35,391 nt of DNA, from the NCBI GenBank assembly GCA_016181245.1, contig JACOZR010000019.1, positions 1 through 35,391 of the forward strand. Reading direction: 5' to 3'. Positions 13,599-22,028 of the stretch are shown here, piece after piece (positions within the stretch are counted from its first letter, which is position 1; every line of letters begins with the position of its first letter). The position numbers and the translations under genes were made by a program. Below the pieces are notes generated by a model. The model saw nothing but the letters and a program-made list of their open reading frames with translations, did no database searches and had not been told where the DNA came from. This stretch comes from Candidatus Woesearchaeota archaeon (GTDB lineage Archaea > Nanobdellota > Nanobdellia > SCGC-AAA011-G17 > GW2011-AR20).

Positions 13599-14227
13599 TC
13601 TTCATACCTGTCCAAATCCTGCCTGTTAAAAGGAATAAAAACATTCCACTCTTTTTCTATATCTTGGAAGCTTTTAGATTTGAAATTTTTGATAATATGC
13701 TTTTTTTCATTTCTTGCACTTAATAACAATTTTCTTGTTTTTTTGTCCATTTTCCTTACTCTTATTACTCTCTTAGCTACATCATATAAAGCTCCTACTT
13801 TTCTTCTAACATTTTCTTCTTTAGCATAATTATACAATCTTGACCAGCTTTTTATTTTATTGAATAAGGCTAATGATGCAAGTATAAGCCTAAACTCTTT
13901 GCTTTTGATTGCTCTAACAATAGCTTCTTCCACTTCTATCTTTTTGCCTATTACTCTGTGCTCATATGGCTTGTGTAATTTTATAGGGGAATTTTCGTTT
14001 ACTACTTCATATAATCCGGGGTTTCCTATTTTTTGTATTTTTATCCTTGAAATTTTGTAGAATCTTGGTTGTTTTCCTCCTCCAGAGGTTTCAACATACC
14101 CCATTTTTTTCAAGATGTGTATTTTTTTTATAGCTGTACTTCTTTTAATGCCTAGCGTTTTTACTATTGAACTTATTGTGTTTAATCCCTCTAATTTCTT
14201 TAAAATAGTCTCTATGGATTCTTTCAT
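13595..14227 (-). CDS. Winged-helix AbiEi-like partner of the nucleotidyltransferase
   Basis: 210 residues. An N-terminal winged helix (GLNTISSIVKTLGIKRSTAI, then KKMGYVETSGGGKQPRFYKI) is followed by a long helical domain ending in the basic KMDKKTRKLLLSARNEKKH. This layout (wHTH plus helical domain, immediately followed by a nucleotidyltransferase) is that of AbiEi-type antitoxins, which also repress their promoter. Sequence similarity to named AbiEi is not obvious by eye, so the call rests on context. The start ATG follows a TATA-like box by about 30 bases. Confidence 0.6.
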   Translation of the reverse strand: MKESIETILKKLEGLNTISSIVKTLGIKRSTAIKKIHILKKMGYVETSGGGKQPRFYKISRIKIQKIGNPGLYEVVNENSPIKLHKPYEHRVIGKKIEVEEAIVRAIKSKEFRLILASLALFNKIKSWSRLYNYAKEENVRRKVGALYDVAKRVIRVRKMDKKTRKLLLSARNEKKHIIKNFKSKSFQDIEKEWNVFIPFNRQDLDRYEE

Positions 14228-14264
14228 AGGGGTAATGTATACGAACTAATATATAAACTTTTCT

Positions 14265-16331
14265 CTATATCCAGGTTTTAACCTTGGCTATAACTATTTT
14301 TAGAACTGTTGAATCATAAGCAGGGCAATTATCTGTGCATGGGGCATTTTGGTTGCTTGTTTTTACAGGTATTGATGTTTCTGCCTTGTTTCCTCTTTGG
14401 TCTTCTGCTACTACTTTAATACTGAAATCATTATTATCGCATTTTAAAGTGTCAAAATCTTTTGTTGATACTACATTTGTATTTGGTGGATTTGGTGCAT
14501 AGAATGCTGAGCCTAACAAGTTGCAATCTATTGCATTACAAAAAGTACAAGAACCTTGATTATTCACTACATTTACTGGAGAATATGATGGTGCTTGGTT
14601 TGCTCCTGATGATTTCTTTTCTATATACCATTTGATTTTGCTTATGCTTGAGTCACTTTGTGCTTTTACCTGAATATTTGTTAATCCTGATAATGTTGAG
14701 CCTGATGCTGGATTTTGAATTTCTATCTTTGGTAAAGTGTAGCCTGTTTTTGTTATTATAATATCAGGGCTTACTGATAAATAGGACTTAAATGTGTATG
14801 GTGAACCTGGTTGGCTGGGTGTTGTCAAATATTGGACTACCCCTGGGTAAACGTTTGCTGGTGAGAATGTTGCTATGCATGAATTTCCCTGAACTTGACA
14901 ATTTGCTGTGCTTATGTAATAATCTGTTCCTGAAATTACTCTCCACAAGCTTATTGCCCTTACTGTTGGCGAGCTAAATTCTACTTTTATTGTTAATTGT
15001 TCACTTTGAGAAGCTGGGTCTTTAAACTGTGAAAAACTTATACTTCCACATGTCCCACAATCTGGGTCGCAAATATTACATCTTTTTCCAACTTCATTTA
15101 AAGGACAAGAAGACCAGTCTCCGTAGTTTTCTGGGCAAAAATTATCTGATGTTGAGGAACATGATTTAGTTGTTGTTGAACAAAATTTAGCTCCTGTACA
15201 TTCATTATTTACATCTGTTATTACTCCTATTGGTGTTTGGAATTTGTCTGTTACCCCGAATAGTGTTTCAGTACAGCAGGCTCCTTCATAAGGTAATGGT
15301 GTTGGAGAGTCTAGGAAACAACCATTTGTTGTAAAATAACTTGAACTTGTTGGGTCGTATGGGCAAGTTGAGCTACAACGAGTCGCTTCTGACAACTCAC
15401 ATTTATTTGTGAATGGGTCCCAATATTCATATATTTTTTCACAACATCCTCCCGTGGGATCACTAGGGACCTCTTTTGAATAATACAAATCTCTTCCCGT
15501 TGTTGCATCTGTTGCACAACATTGCAAAGAATCTGAATCTGCTTTAGCTTCTCCTCGATTATAGCATGTTTTGGCTTGAGTTATGGAGCAACAAATCTTG
15601 TTTGTTGTTGATAATGCATTACAATCAGCTACATGAGAATCTGTATTTTGATATAAAGACAATAAACAAGTCTCTCCTGTGTTGCATCCAGAAGTGCTAA
15701 ATCTGCAGTCAATACTTGATTGATCTCTTACTGATAAGCATATTGATTCTGCTTGTCCATTTGGATCTACATGAGAATCATCAGTTAAATAAACATAAGC
15801 AGCATCGCTTTTTTGAGGAACTGTTGCAACACACGAATTACTTAATGATGTTCCCGCGCAGCATAACTTGTAAGGAAATCTATTAACATCTTTTGATATA
15901 TGTGAATCTTCCATATTCACCATGGATGCTATTGCTATTTCTCCTGAGGCACATGAAGTTTTAACTGAACAAGAGGTTAATGATGCAGGACTTGGGGGTA
16001 CAGCAGCTAGTACTTGAAAATTGAATGTTGTAGTTTCTGTTGGGGCATTAACCGTTGTTGCTTTTATGGAACATGTTCCAACCGCTAAACCTTTTGGATA
16101 AGATCTGATTTGATTATTTGTGTAGATGCTTGTGCCTTGGAATTTGCAAATTGTTGGTGTTAGCGTTTCCCAGTTAACATTGTCTGTTGTTCCAGTTCTT
16201 ACTAAGGTATCTGTTTCTCCTACATTAATTGGAGAGAAAGCAGATTGTACCATTATAGTCGCTTCAGATTCTAGGGCTATTGAAATTAATGATAGGATTA
16301 ATAAGAATACTAAAACTACACCCCTTTTCAT
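14265..16331 (-). CDS. Large cysteine-rich secreted protein with repeated DSHV/CC modules
   Basis: 688 residues from Met at 16331, chosen because MKRGVVLVFLLILSLISIAL is a proper signal peptide and a TATA-like TTTTTAAAT lies about 30 bases before it; the open frame extends 22 codons upstream. Near the N-terminus is a bacterial-Ig-like domain. Then three modules share a DSH core: MEDSHISKDV...KLCC, TDDSHVDPNG..., and NTDSHVADC...KICC. A cysteine-rich middle has many CC pairs. Further Ig-like parts follow (IEIQNPASGSTLSGLTNIQV). No C-terminal anchor is seen; it ends KIVIAKVKTWI. Probably an extracellular disulphide-rich adhesin or sheath protein. Confidence 0.75.
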   Translation of the reverse strand: MKRGVVLVFLLILSLISIALESEATIMVQSAFSPINVGETDTLVRTGTTDNVNWETLTPTICKFQGTSIYTNNQIRSYPKGLAVGTCSIKATTVNAPTETTTFNFQVLAAVPPSPASLTSCSVKTSCASGEIAIASMVNMEDSHISKDVNRFPYKLCCAGTSLSNSCVATVPQKSDAAYVYLTDDSHVDPNGQAESICLSVRDQSSIDCRFSTSGCNTGETCLLSLYQNTDSHVADCNALSTTNKICCSITQAKTCYNRGEAKADSDSLQCCATDATTGRDLYYSKEVPSDPTGGCCEKIYEYWDPFTNKCELSEATRCSSTCPYDPTSSSYFTTNGCFLDSPTPLPYEGACCTETLFGVTDKFQTPIGVITDVNNECTGAKFCSTTTKSCSSTSDNFCPENYGDWSSCPLNEVGKRCNICDPDCGTCGSISFSQFKDPASQSEQLTIKVEFSSPTVRAISLWRVISGTDYYISTANCQVQGNSCIATFSPANVYPGVVQYLTTPSQPGSPYTFKSYLSVSPDIIITKTGYTLPKIEIQNPASGSTLSGLTNIQVKAQSDSSISKIKWYIEKKSSGANQAPSYSPVNVVNNQGSCTFCNAIDCNLLGSAFYAPNPPNTNVVSTKDFDTLKCDNNDFSIKVVAEDQRGNKAETSIPVKTSNQNAPCTDNCPAYDSTVLKIVIAKVKTWI

Positions 16332-16416
16332 AGAATCTAAGATAATTTGGTTATTTAAAAAGTATTTGGATTTGTTTGTGGGAAGATTTATTAGCAATTA
16401 AATTATAAAAATATTT

Positions 16417-17022
16417 ATGATATGTAAGATACCTTTTAAAAAATTTATTGGTGAAATTTCGAATGCTGAATTTATAATCATAGGAGAGTTACACGGCACA
16501 AAAGAAATTCCAATAGCAATTAGAACTATTATCAAACATCTAAAGATAGATAGATTGTACTTTGAAATTCCTGACATATACCAAAGTGATATCAAGAGAT
16601 TTTTTGAAAAAAATAAAGATGGAAGAGGAAGCAAGGAATATTTTAATCTTATACGCTATTTCTCAAGAAGCATAAAGTTAAAATTTATAGAGTCTACCAA
16701 AGTAATAAACAAAGACAAAGGAATGTTCAAAAACGTTATTAATTCTTTACGTGGAAAAGGATTGGTAGTTTGTGGAAACATGCACGGATCATACAACAAT
16801 ATTCTATTTTTTCAGAAGACTTTTGGGCATTATATGAAGCAAGCTTTGAAAGATAAAGTTGTTAATATCAATATTATTCCTATAAGCGGAGGATATTATA
16901 ATTTTGGAATAAGGAAAGTAATTGAGAAGAAAATATCGCTTGGAGTATACAAGAATTTTGAGAAAGGTTATGATTATACCTATTTTATAGATAAATCTAC
17001 ACCTTGTTCTTTCATAAGTTAG
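16417..17022 (+). CDS. ChaN/Tiki-superfamily-like protein
   Basis: 201 residues. FIIIGELHGTKEIPIAIRTI near the N-terminus and VVCGNMHGS in the middle are the paired Glu-His and His motifs of the EreA/ChaN/Tiki fold, whose members bind haem or act as metallo-hydrolases. No signal peptide. The start at 16417 is preceded by AT-rich sequence suited to a leaderless gene. It lies between two large exported proteins but on the opposite strand to one of them. Function open. Confidence 0.6.
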   Translation: MICKIPFKKFIGEISNAEFIIIGELHGTKEIPIAIRTIIKHLKIDRLYFEIPDIYQSDIKRFFEKNKDGRGSKEYFNLIRYFSRSIKLKFIESTKVINKDKGMFKNVINSLRGKGLVVCGNMHGSYNNILFFQKTFGHYMKQALKDKVVNINIIPISGGYYNFGIRKVIEKKISLGVYKNFEKGYDYTYFIDKSTPCSFIS

Positions 17023-17184
17023 CTAAAAATCTTTGTATTTTTATTGTTTTGGAAATGCTTTGCTTAATTTTGTTAATAAGACCTTATTATATGTTCCATA
17101 GACTATATGCACTTGGAACACCCCACTTAAGATAATATTTCTTAATCTTTTTTTAGTGAATATTTCATCCCTTGTAAATAGTAA

Positions 17185-17213
17185 CTTTTATAAAGTAAGA
17201 GATATATCTCTTA
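17185..17213 (+). promoter_or_regulatory. TATA box plus 18-base palindrome before the dockerin lipoprotein
   Basis: AACTTTTATAAAG (about 17183-17195) is the TATA-like element. Immediately downstream TAAGAGATATATCTCTTA (17196-17213) is a perfect 18-base palindrome that ends three bases before the ATG, covering the expected transcription start. Such a position is typical of archaeal repressor sites. Confidence 0.6.
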
Positions 17214-17216
17214 AAG

Positions 17217-18905
17217 ATGAAAAAACCTATTAGGAAAAGAATTGGAATAATCGGGTTAAGTCTAGTCCCCTTATTGGGTTGTGGTAGTGGGAATAACCCC
17301 GTTAGTGTTGATTCTGAAAACACAAATAGGATTAGTAACCTACAAGATGCTAGGGCTAAGCTAGCAAGATATACTGATAATCTTCTTTTAGAAGAAAAAA
17401 TTGATTCTGTTCTTGAGGGATTTAGAACGCGTGCTAAACCTGTTTCTTTTGAGGATACTGTTTATGATGCTAGGAAAGTGGGTGGTGACTTTAATTATGA
17501 TCATAATATCTATTTTGATGACTTTTATTTATTTGTTGAACATTTTGGTAGTAGTGGAGAAGAATCACTTTCTGACGTGAATGAGGATGGCAAAGTTGAC
17601 TCTAGAGACTTTACTGATTTTAACATGGCTTATGATTATAGAAATAATTTTGACGATTATACATCTTCTCGTTTTGATTTAAATGATGACAATGTAATAG
17701 ATATTAGTGATGAGACTATTTTAACAGATCTTTATGAAAAGAATGGGAATTTAAGTGTTCATTGCGATTTAAACTTTTATGTAGAATCTGGGTCTGAACT
17801 AAAAATGATTTCATTACGCGGAATAGACTATAATGGAAATAGTATATTTGATCAAAGCGATATTGAAATTCTTGTTAGGAATTTTGGAAAGGAAATTTAT
17901 ACTGGCGAATTAGATAGAGATGAACTGGATTTAAATAAAGATGGAGCAATAGACGGAAAAGATTTTTCTACTTTTTCAGAAGATTATAGAAGAAATTTTG
18001 GAAGGACTTTAGACTTTGATTTATACGATTATGATATAAATGGTGATTCTCGAGTAGATTTTGATGACTTTTTTATTTTTGCCGATAACTTTGGAAAAAC
18101 TGTAAATGAAAGACCCGATATTAGTCGTATTGATGATAAAGGTGAGCTAGAAATTGATAGGGATATAGAATTTCTCGTTAAAGCTCATGATTTAGAAAGA
18201 GATAATCTAACATATAAATGGTTTGTTGGGGGGGAAGTTGTTTTTGGAATGACTAGTGACAAATTGGTTTGGAGATTTGATCAACCTGGAGACTATGAAA
18301 TATCTGTTATAGCTACTGATGAATACGGCGGAGAGAGCAGTTTATATGGTGATATTTTTGCTATATCTGACCGATTTATAGAAGATCTTTTTAATCTTTA
18401 TAATTTGCGTGTACCCTCTAGGTTTAATGACGTCGAGTTTGAGTCTATGAGCTTAGTCAATCCCTCTGAATCTGAGGGAATATCCAATGTTGGTAGGTTT
18501 TATGATCCTAGAAACTTTGATTCTTCAATTCAAGTAACTTATGGGGGTTTTGGTTTGGACAATGTTGTTCTAAATATCTATAGATTTAACTCGGAAGTAG
18601 AGGTCTGTATAAATCATAGAAATGCAATACAAGAGGGGCTAGAGTTATATAGCTCTATGGGCGATTCTGTACATTCTATAGGTCCAACTGCTATATCTGA
18701 AGATGAGAGTAATAGATTAAATAGGGAAAATGGTTATTTCTATTTTGATTCTGGTGAAGGTAGTATTTTTGGAATTATCTTTAATGATAATGATAATCTT
18801 TATGAAATTTTATACCCCATTCATGAAAGCCAGGAAGCTTTAGATTTAGTTAAAGCTCTTGATAAAGGTAAATTTTTTGCAGAAACTATTGCTAGAAAAA
18901 ACTAA
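17217..18905 (+). CDS. Lipoprotein with dockerin-type calcium repeats and PKD-like domain
   Basis: 562 residues. The signal ends in lipobox LLGCGSG (Cys22), so the protein is lipid-anchored outside the membrane. Residues about 80-310 carry paired calcium loops of dockerin type, for example DFNYDHNIYFDDF, DVNEDGKVDSRDF, DLNDDNVIDISDE, DYNGNSIFDQSD, DLNKDGAIDGKDF and DINGDSRVDFDDF, i.e. roughly three dockerin pairs. A PKD-like domain follows (YKWFVGGEV, WRFDQPGDYEISVIATDEYG), then a mixed C-terminal region. Strongly acidic. No cohesin partner lies in the window. The palindrome upstream suggests repression. Confidence 0.78.
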   Translation: MKKPIRKRIGIIGLSLVPLLGCGSGNNPVSVDSENTNRISNLQDARAKLARYTDNLLLEEKIDSVLEGFRTRAKPVSFEDTVYDARKVGGDFNYDHNIYFDDFYLFVEHFGSSGEESLSDVNEDGKVDSRDFTDFNMAYDYRNNFDDYTSSRFDLNDDNVIDISDETILTDLYEKNGNLSVHCDLNFYVESGSELKMISLRGIDYNGNSIFDQSDIEILVRNFGKEIYTGELDRDELDLNKDGAIDGKDFSTFSEDYRRNFGRTLDFDLYDYDINGDSRVDFDDFFIFADNFGKTVNERPDISRIDDKGELEIDRDIEFLVKAHDLERDNLTYKWFVGGEVVFGMTSDKLVWRFDQPGDYEISVIATDEYGGESSLYGDIFAISDRFIEDLFNLYNLRVPSRFNDVEFESMSLVNPSESEGISNVGRFYDPRNFDSSIQVTYGGFGLDNVVLNIYRFNSEVEVCINHRNAIQEGLELYSSMGDSVHSIGPTAISEDESNRLNRENGYFYFDSGEGSIFGIIFNDNDNLYEILYPIHESQEALDLVKALDKGKFFAETIARKN

Positions 18906-19007
18906 AATTTATAAACCCTAATTATTTGAAAAGTCTTTCTATTTTTAATGTAACTTTTTAACTTCTTTTTCTAGAATTTTGACTCTTGTTGGTGTAGCAA
19001 TCCCCCC

Positions 19008-19042
19008 ATATCCGAGTCTTAACTTTAGCTATAACTATTCAT
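19008..19042 (-). repeat. Relic of the secreted protein's 3' end
   Basis: Minus-strand ATAGTTATAGCTAAAGTTAA closely matches the last codons of the cysteine-rich secreted gene at 14267-14300 (ATAGTTATAGCCAAGGTTAA) and continues into a similar AC..GGATAT. Conceptually both read IVIAKVKT. No start or longer frame is attached, so it looks like a fragment of a related gene or a repeated 3' element. Confidence 0.45.
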
Positions 19043-19154
19043 AGATTTTGCTTCTATGCTCAAACCTTAAAAAATATATTTTGTTACCCCTAAATGGATA
19101 TACCCCTATAAATAACTCGATTTGATAAAGATTAGTAAGATACGAGTTTAACAT

Positions 19155-19658
19155 CTAAACATTTTTCTTAAAAAATCTCTTTTTTAATTCAAGAAAAATT
19201 TTAGCATTATCTTTAGCATCTTCTAAAGCCTCGTGAGTAAGATTTCTTTCCCTTAATAAGTCAATTTTGGCTTGTAAATCTTTATTTAATCCTTTATTTA
19301 GAGAATTTAGATTTTGAGAGTTATAACCTAATGGATTTTCATTTAAAAAGTGCCAAAAATACCAGCACACAAACATCCAATCAAAACCATTATTATCTGA
19401 TATGAAAACAGGTTTGCCTAAAGAATTCTTTAGAACCCATTCTTTAAATTTTTGCATCGCTTCTTTTGCATCCACTGCATCTGTTTCATCTACAAATCGT
19501 CTTTGATTTGGATCAAATTTTTCAGATATTGGTTTAATATTTATTTTAAAAGTCTTATTTAGTTCTTCATCAGCAATTACTGCACCTAGTGAAGTCATAG
19601 AATAATCTCCTGGTATTGGCCCATTTGCTTCAATATCTACCACTATATAAGTTTTCAT
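19155..19658 (-). CDS. DEDDh 3'-5' exonuclease
   Basis: 167 residues. The four acidic positions and His are all present: VVDIEANGPIPGDYSM (Asp and Glu of ExoI), FISDNNGFDWMFV (Asp of ExoII), and THEALEDAKDNAKIF (His and Asp of ExoIII, DEDDh type). GPIPGDYSMTSLGAV is characteristic of a free-standing subgroup related to oligoribonuclease and RNase T. It is the last gene of a three-gene unit, with a four-base overlap after the methyltransferase. RNA ends are the likely substrate by context. Confidence 0.85.
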   Translation of the reverse strand: MKTYIVVDIEANGPIPGDYSMTSLGAVIADEELNKTFKINIKPISEKFDPNQRRFVDETDAVDAKEAMQKFKEWVLKNSLGKPVFISDNNGFDWMFVCWYFWHFLNENPLGYNSQNLNSLNKGLNKDLQAKIDLLRERNLTHEALEDAKDNAKIFLELKKRFFKKNV

Positions 19659-21088
19659 TTTTGAATTATCTCCTTATTAAAAAGATGAATGGCTTGCCAA
19701 CGCGACTTTTTGATTTTTGCGTCAAAATAAACGTTATAGGATAAAAACTTTTCATCTATATAAAGTTCTTCAATTACACAAGGATCTAGTTTAGTTAAAT
19801 CTTTAACCCTGACAAACGGAGAAATTTTAAATATAATTGGAGTTTTTGGATGCAACTTCCTAAGATTTAGATACAATTCATCGGTTCTAGGGCATGTTTT
19901 GAAAGGATCTATATTCTGTTTTTTTATTGGATGATATAGATTTTCTCTCCAGTCTACATCCACATAAATGGCATCAAAACCCCCTAATCTTTTTAATTCA
20001 TTAAAGTTTTCAGCATCAATCTTTTTAAACTCTACATTTTTGTTAACTTTGAAAAGTAAGGCATTATCTTTTGCTGCATTGAGTCTATCTTTGTTGATGT
20101 CTATTGCGATTACTTTATGTTTCTTTGCTAATATAACGCTTTTCAATCCAGCTGCGCAGCAAACCTCAAGAACTTTTCCAGAATCGATATAGTCTGATAG
20201 GTATTCTGTTTCTTTTTCCCAAGAACCCATAAAGAGAGCTTCTAAATCTCCTTTTATTTTTGAGATTTCTTCAGTATAGTTAGGAAACCTCTCTTCCAGT
20301 AAGGCCTCTATTTTTTCTCTTGTAAAATTAGAAATATTGTAGGATTTTTTTGCAATAACCACGCCATTTACTCTTATTTCATTACCTTTTTGTTTATTGA
20401 CTAATTCTTTGGCTAATTCTAAATTACCTTCAGATATGCCCTCGGAAACTGGAATTCTAGAAATTACGTAAAGATTTTTTTCTAAATTAGCCGAGTTTTT
20501 CCAAAGCCTAAAATCCACTCTCGCTTTAAATAATTTGTCGTAGACTATATCAACGTCTTTATTTTTTGAAATCAATTCTTTAAAGTTTTCTGAAGTAAAT
20601 GCCCCCAATGTCCATTTACCGAATACAGATTTGTGAAATTGAAATATTTTATCTTTTTCAGACCAGCAAACACAGATTAATAATCCTCCTTCGGCAAGGT
20701 TTTTTAAACATTTTTCAATAACTGAATTTTTATTATGAAAATAATATATAGACTGGTTGAAGATGAAGACATCAAACTTTCTTTCTAAATCTTTATTAAG
20801 GAAATCTCCATGAATGATTTTTCCATTAGGAAAAGTGACTTTCGCTTCCTCTACAGCTTTTTCATCACTATCAATACCTATTACTCCCACCATAAATCCT
20901 TTTTCTTCTAAAGTAGTTACTATCTTTTTCAGATAATGCCCGTCTCCAATTCCAACATCAAACCAGCGTATCCTATTTGTTGAGATATTTTTGATTATTC
21001 CTTCTATTAACATATCAAATTCACTTCCCCCTACAAGAGATTTCTTGAATTCTTTCAGACATTCTTCATAATTTAGTTTATTGTTCAT
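19655..21088 (-). CDS. Double SAM-dependent methyltransferase fusion
   Basis: 477 residues with two class I methyltransferase domains. The first has WFDVGIGDGHYLKKI (motif I), VIGIDSDEKAV, IIHGDF and FDVFIFNQSIYYF. The second (from about residue 295) has VLEVCCAAGLKSVILA, VIAIDINKDRLNAAKDNA and FDAIYVDVDWRENLY; the NA..NV.F pattern and the DVDW replacing an (N/S)PPW motif recall Tgs1-like RNA-cap methyltransferases. A linker with GVVIAKKSYNISNFTREKIE joins them. Substrates unknown. Four-base overlaps join it to the nucleotidyltransferase before and the exonuclease after, implying coupled translation. Confidence 0.78.
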   Translation of the reverse strand: MNNKLNYEECLKEFKKSLVGGSEFDMLIEGIIKNISTNRIRWFDVGIGDGHYLKKIVTTLEEKGFMVGVIGIDSDEKAVEEAKVTFPNGKIIHGDFLNKDLERKFDVFIFNQSIYYFHNKNSVIEKCLKNLAEGGLLICVCWSEKDKIFQFHKSVFGKWTLGAFTSENFKELISKNKDVDIVYDKLFKARVDFRLWKNSANLEKNLYVISRIPVSEGISEGNLELAKELVNKQKGNEIRVNGVVIAKKSYNISNFTREKIEALLEERFPNYTEEISKIKGDLEALFMGSWEKETEYLSDYIDSGKVLEVCCAAGLKSVILAKKHKVIAIDINKDRLNAAKDNALLFKVNKNVEFKKIDAENFNELKRLGGFDAIYVDVDWRENLYHPIKKQNIDPFKTCPRTDELYLNLRKLHPKTPIIFKISPFVRVKDLTKLDPCVIEELYIDEKFLSYNVYFDAKIKKSRWQAIHLFNKEIIQK

Positions 21089-21876
21089 TTTTTCCTTATC
21101 TTAAGATTTTCAAAATTTCCAATGATCCTTTTTGCAGATTCTTGAATATACTTGTACATCTCCCTTGTAACCTTCTCTGTGAATGAGCGCCCTCCTAAAA
21201 AAGGATAATCAATTATTAAAGGATCTAATGAATATATTAAATTATTTGGGCTAAAATTTATTCTTAAAGAATCGTTTCCAGCTACATAGTTTAACATTGT
21301 ATCAAAGTCTTGAAAATGTAAAATCATTAGCTCGCAACTTATCCCTTTAACTTCTTTATATACCTCTATTTGCTCAAAAAATTCTTTTATTAGAATAACA
21401 TTTCTAGAATGAGTGGCTCGCTTATGCATATTGATAAAATCTGGATGATAAAAAGCATCTTGTTCGTAAGTTTGAATGCATCCATTGGGATCTCTCATAG
21501 GAACTAGAACAAAATCCATCCTGCCATGCTTTCCGCTTATTTTTATGTAGCCATATTTCTGGTTCTGATTTACACCAGTAACGTCTAACCCTGTTTCTCT
21601 TATCCTACTTAAGAATTCTTCGTTACTCATTGGGTTCTGAAAAGCTACTGCAAAATCTAAATCCCCTTCTCCACGTCTCATAGTTCTTGTTGCAGAGGAA
21701 CCAACAAGTTTCATTAATGGCCTATTCTCCGGAAAGTAGGCTAAAACCGTCTCTTCCAAACTGTCTAGACATAAATGGAATCTATTCCAGTCGGTAAATC
21801 TTGCATTCTCATATACTTTTGAGTAGTGCTCTAATCTTGGATTATTACTCAATCCTTGTTGAATCTGTTTTCCCAT
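21085..21876 (-). CDS. CCA-adding-enzyme-like nucleotidyltransferase, short form
   Basis: 263 residues. LVGSSATRTMRRGEGDLDF carries the GS and the Asp pair (DLD), and RMDFVLVPM the third Asp. The segment from GYIKISGK through YHPDFINMHKR, VILIKEFFEQIEVYKEVKG and CELMILHFQDFDTML follows archaeal class I tRNA nucleotidyltransferase closely. Those enzymes have about 440 residues; the C-terminal tail domain that grips the tRNA elbow is missing. It may add nucleotides to short RNAs or tRNA ends with another mode of binding. First gene of the three-gene operon; promoter lies in 21877-22010. Confidence 0.75.
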   Translation of the reverse strand: MGKQIQQGLSNNPRLEHYSKVYENARFTDWNRFHLCLDSLEETVLAYFPENRPLMKLVGSSATRTMRRGEGDLDFAVAFQNPMSNEEFLSRIRETGLDVTGVNQNQKYGYIKISGKHGRMDFVLVPMRDPNGCIQTYEQDAFYHPDFINMHKRATHSRNVILIKEFFEQIEVYKEVKGISCELMILHFQDFDTMLNYVAGNDSLRINFSPNNLIYSLDPLIIDYPFLGGRSFTEKVTREMYKYIQESAKRIIGNFENLKIRKK

Positions 21877-22010
21877 ATCGTATATGCTACCTTAACCCAC
21901 AAAGGAGGAATTATTGGAGTATTATAAAGCTATACTATATACTCTATATATTATATATACTATTTTGAAGTGGTGAAATTTCTATAAACACTAAAATCAA
22001 ATAGAAAAAG
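21877..22010 (-). promoter_or_regulatory. AT-rich promoter of the three-gene operon
   Basis: The minus strand holds several TATA-like stretches in a run of alternating TA (about 21932-21960) and another, GTTTATAGA, near 21984. A GGAGG-like sequence at about 21900 is not placed to serve the ATG. The leader is longer than in most genes here. No clear operator. Confidence 0.35.
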
Positions 22011-22028
22011 AACTAAAATTAGGCATAC

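Noticed and set aside
16332-16397. Upstream start of the cysteine-rich secreted protein
   Set aside because: The 22 extra codons cover the TATA-like promoter and put a charged stretch ahead of a complete signal peptide.
21925-21965. Alternating TA tract as a replication origin element
   Set aside because: It is simple AT-rich promoter sequence; no origin repeats, cdc6 gene or skew evidence is visible in the window.
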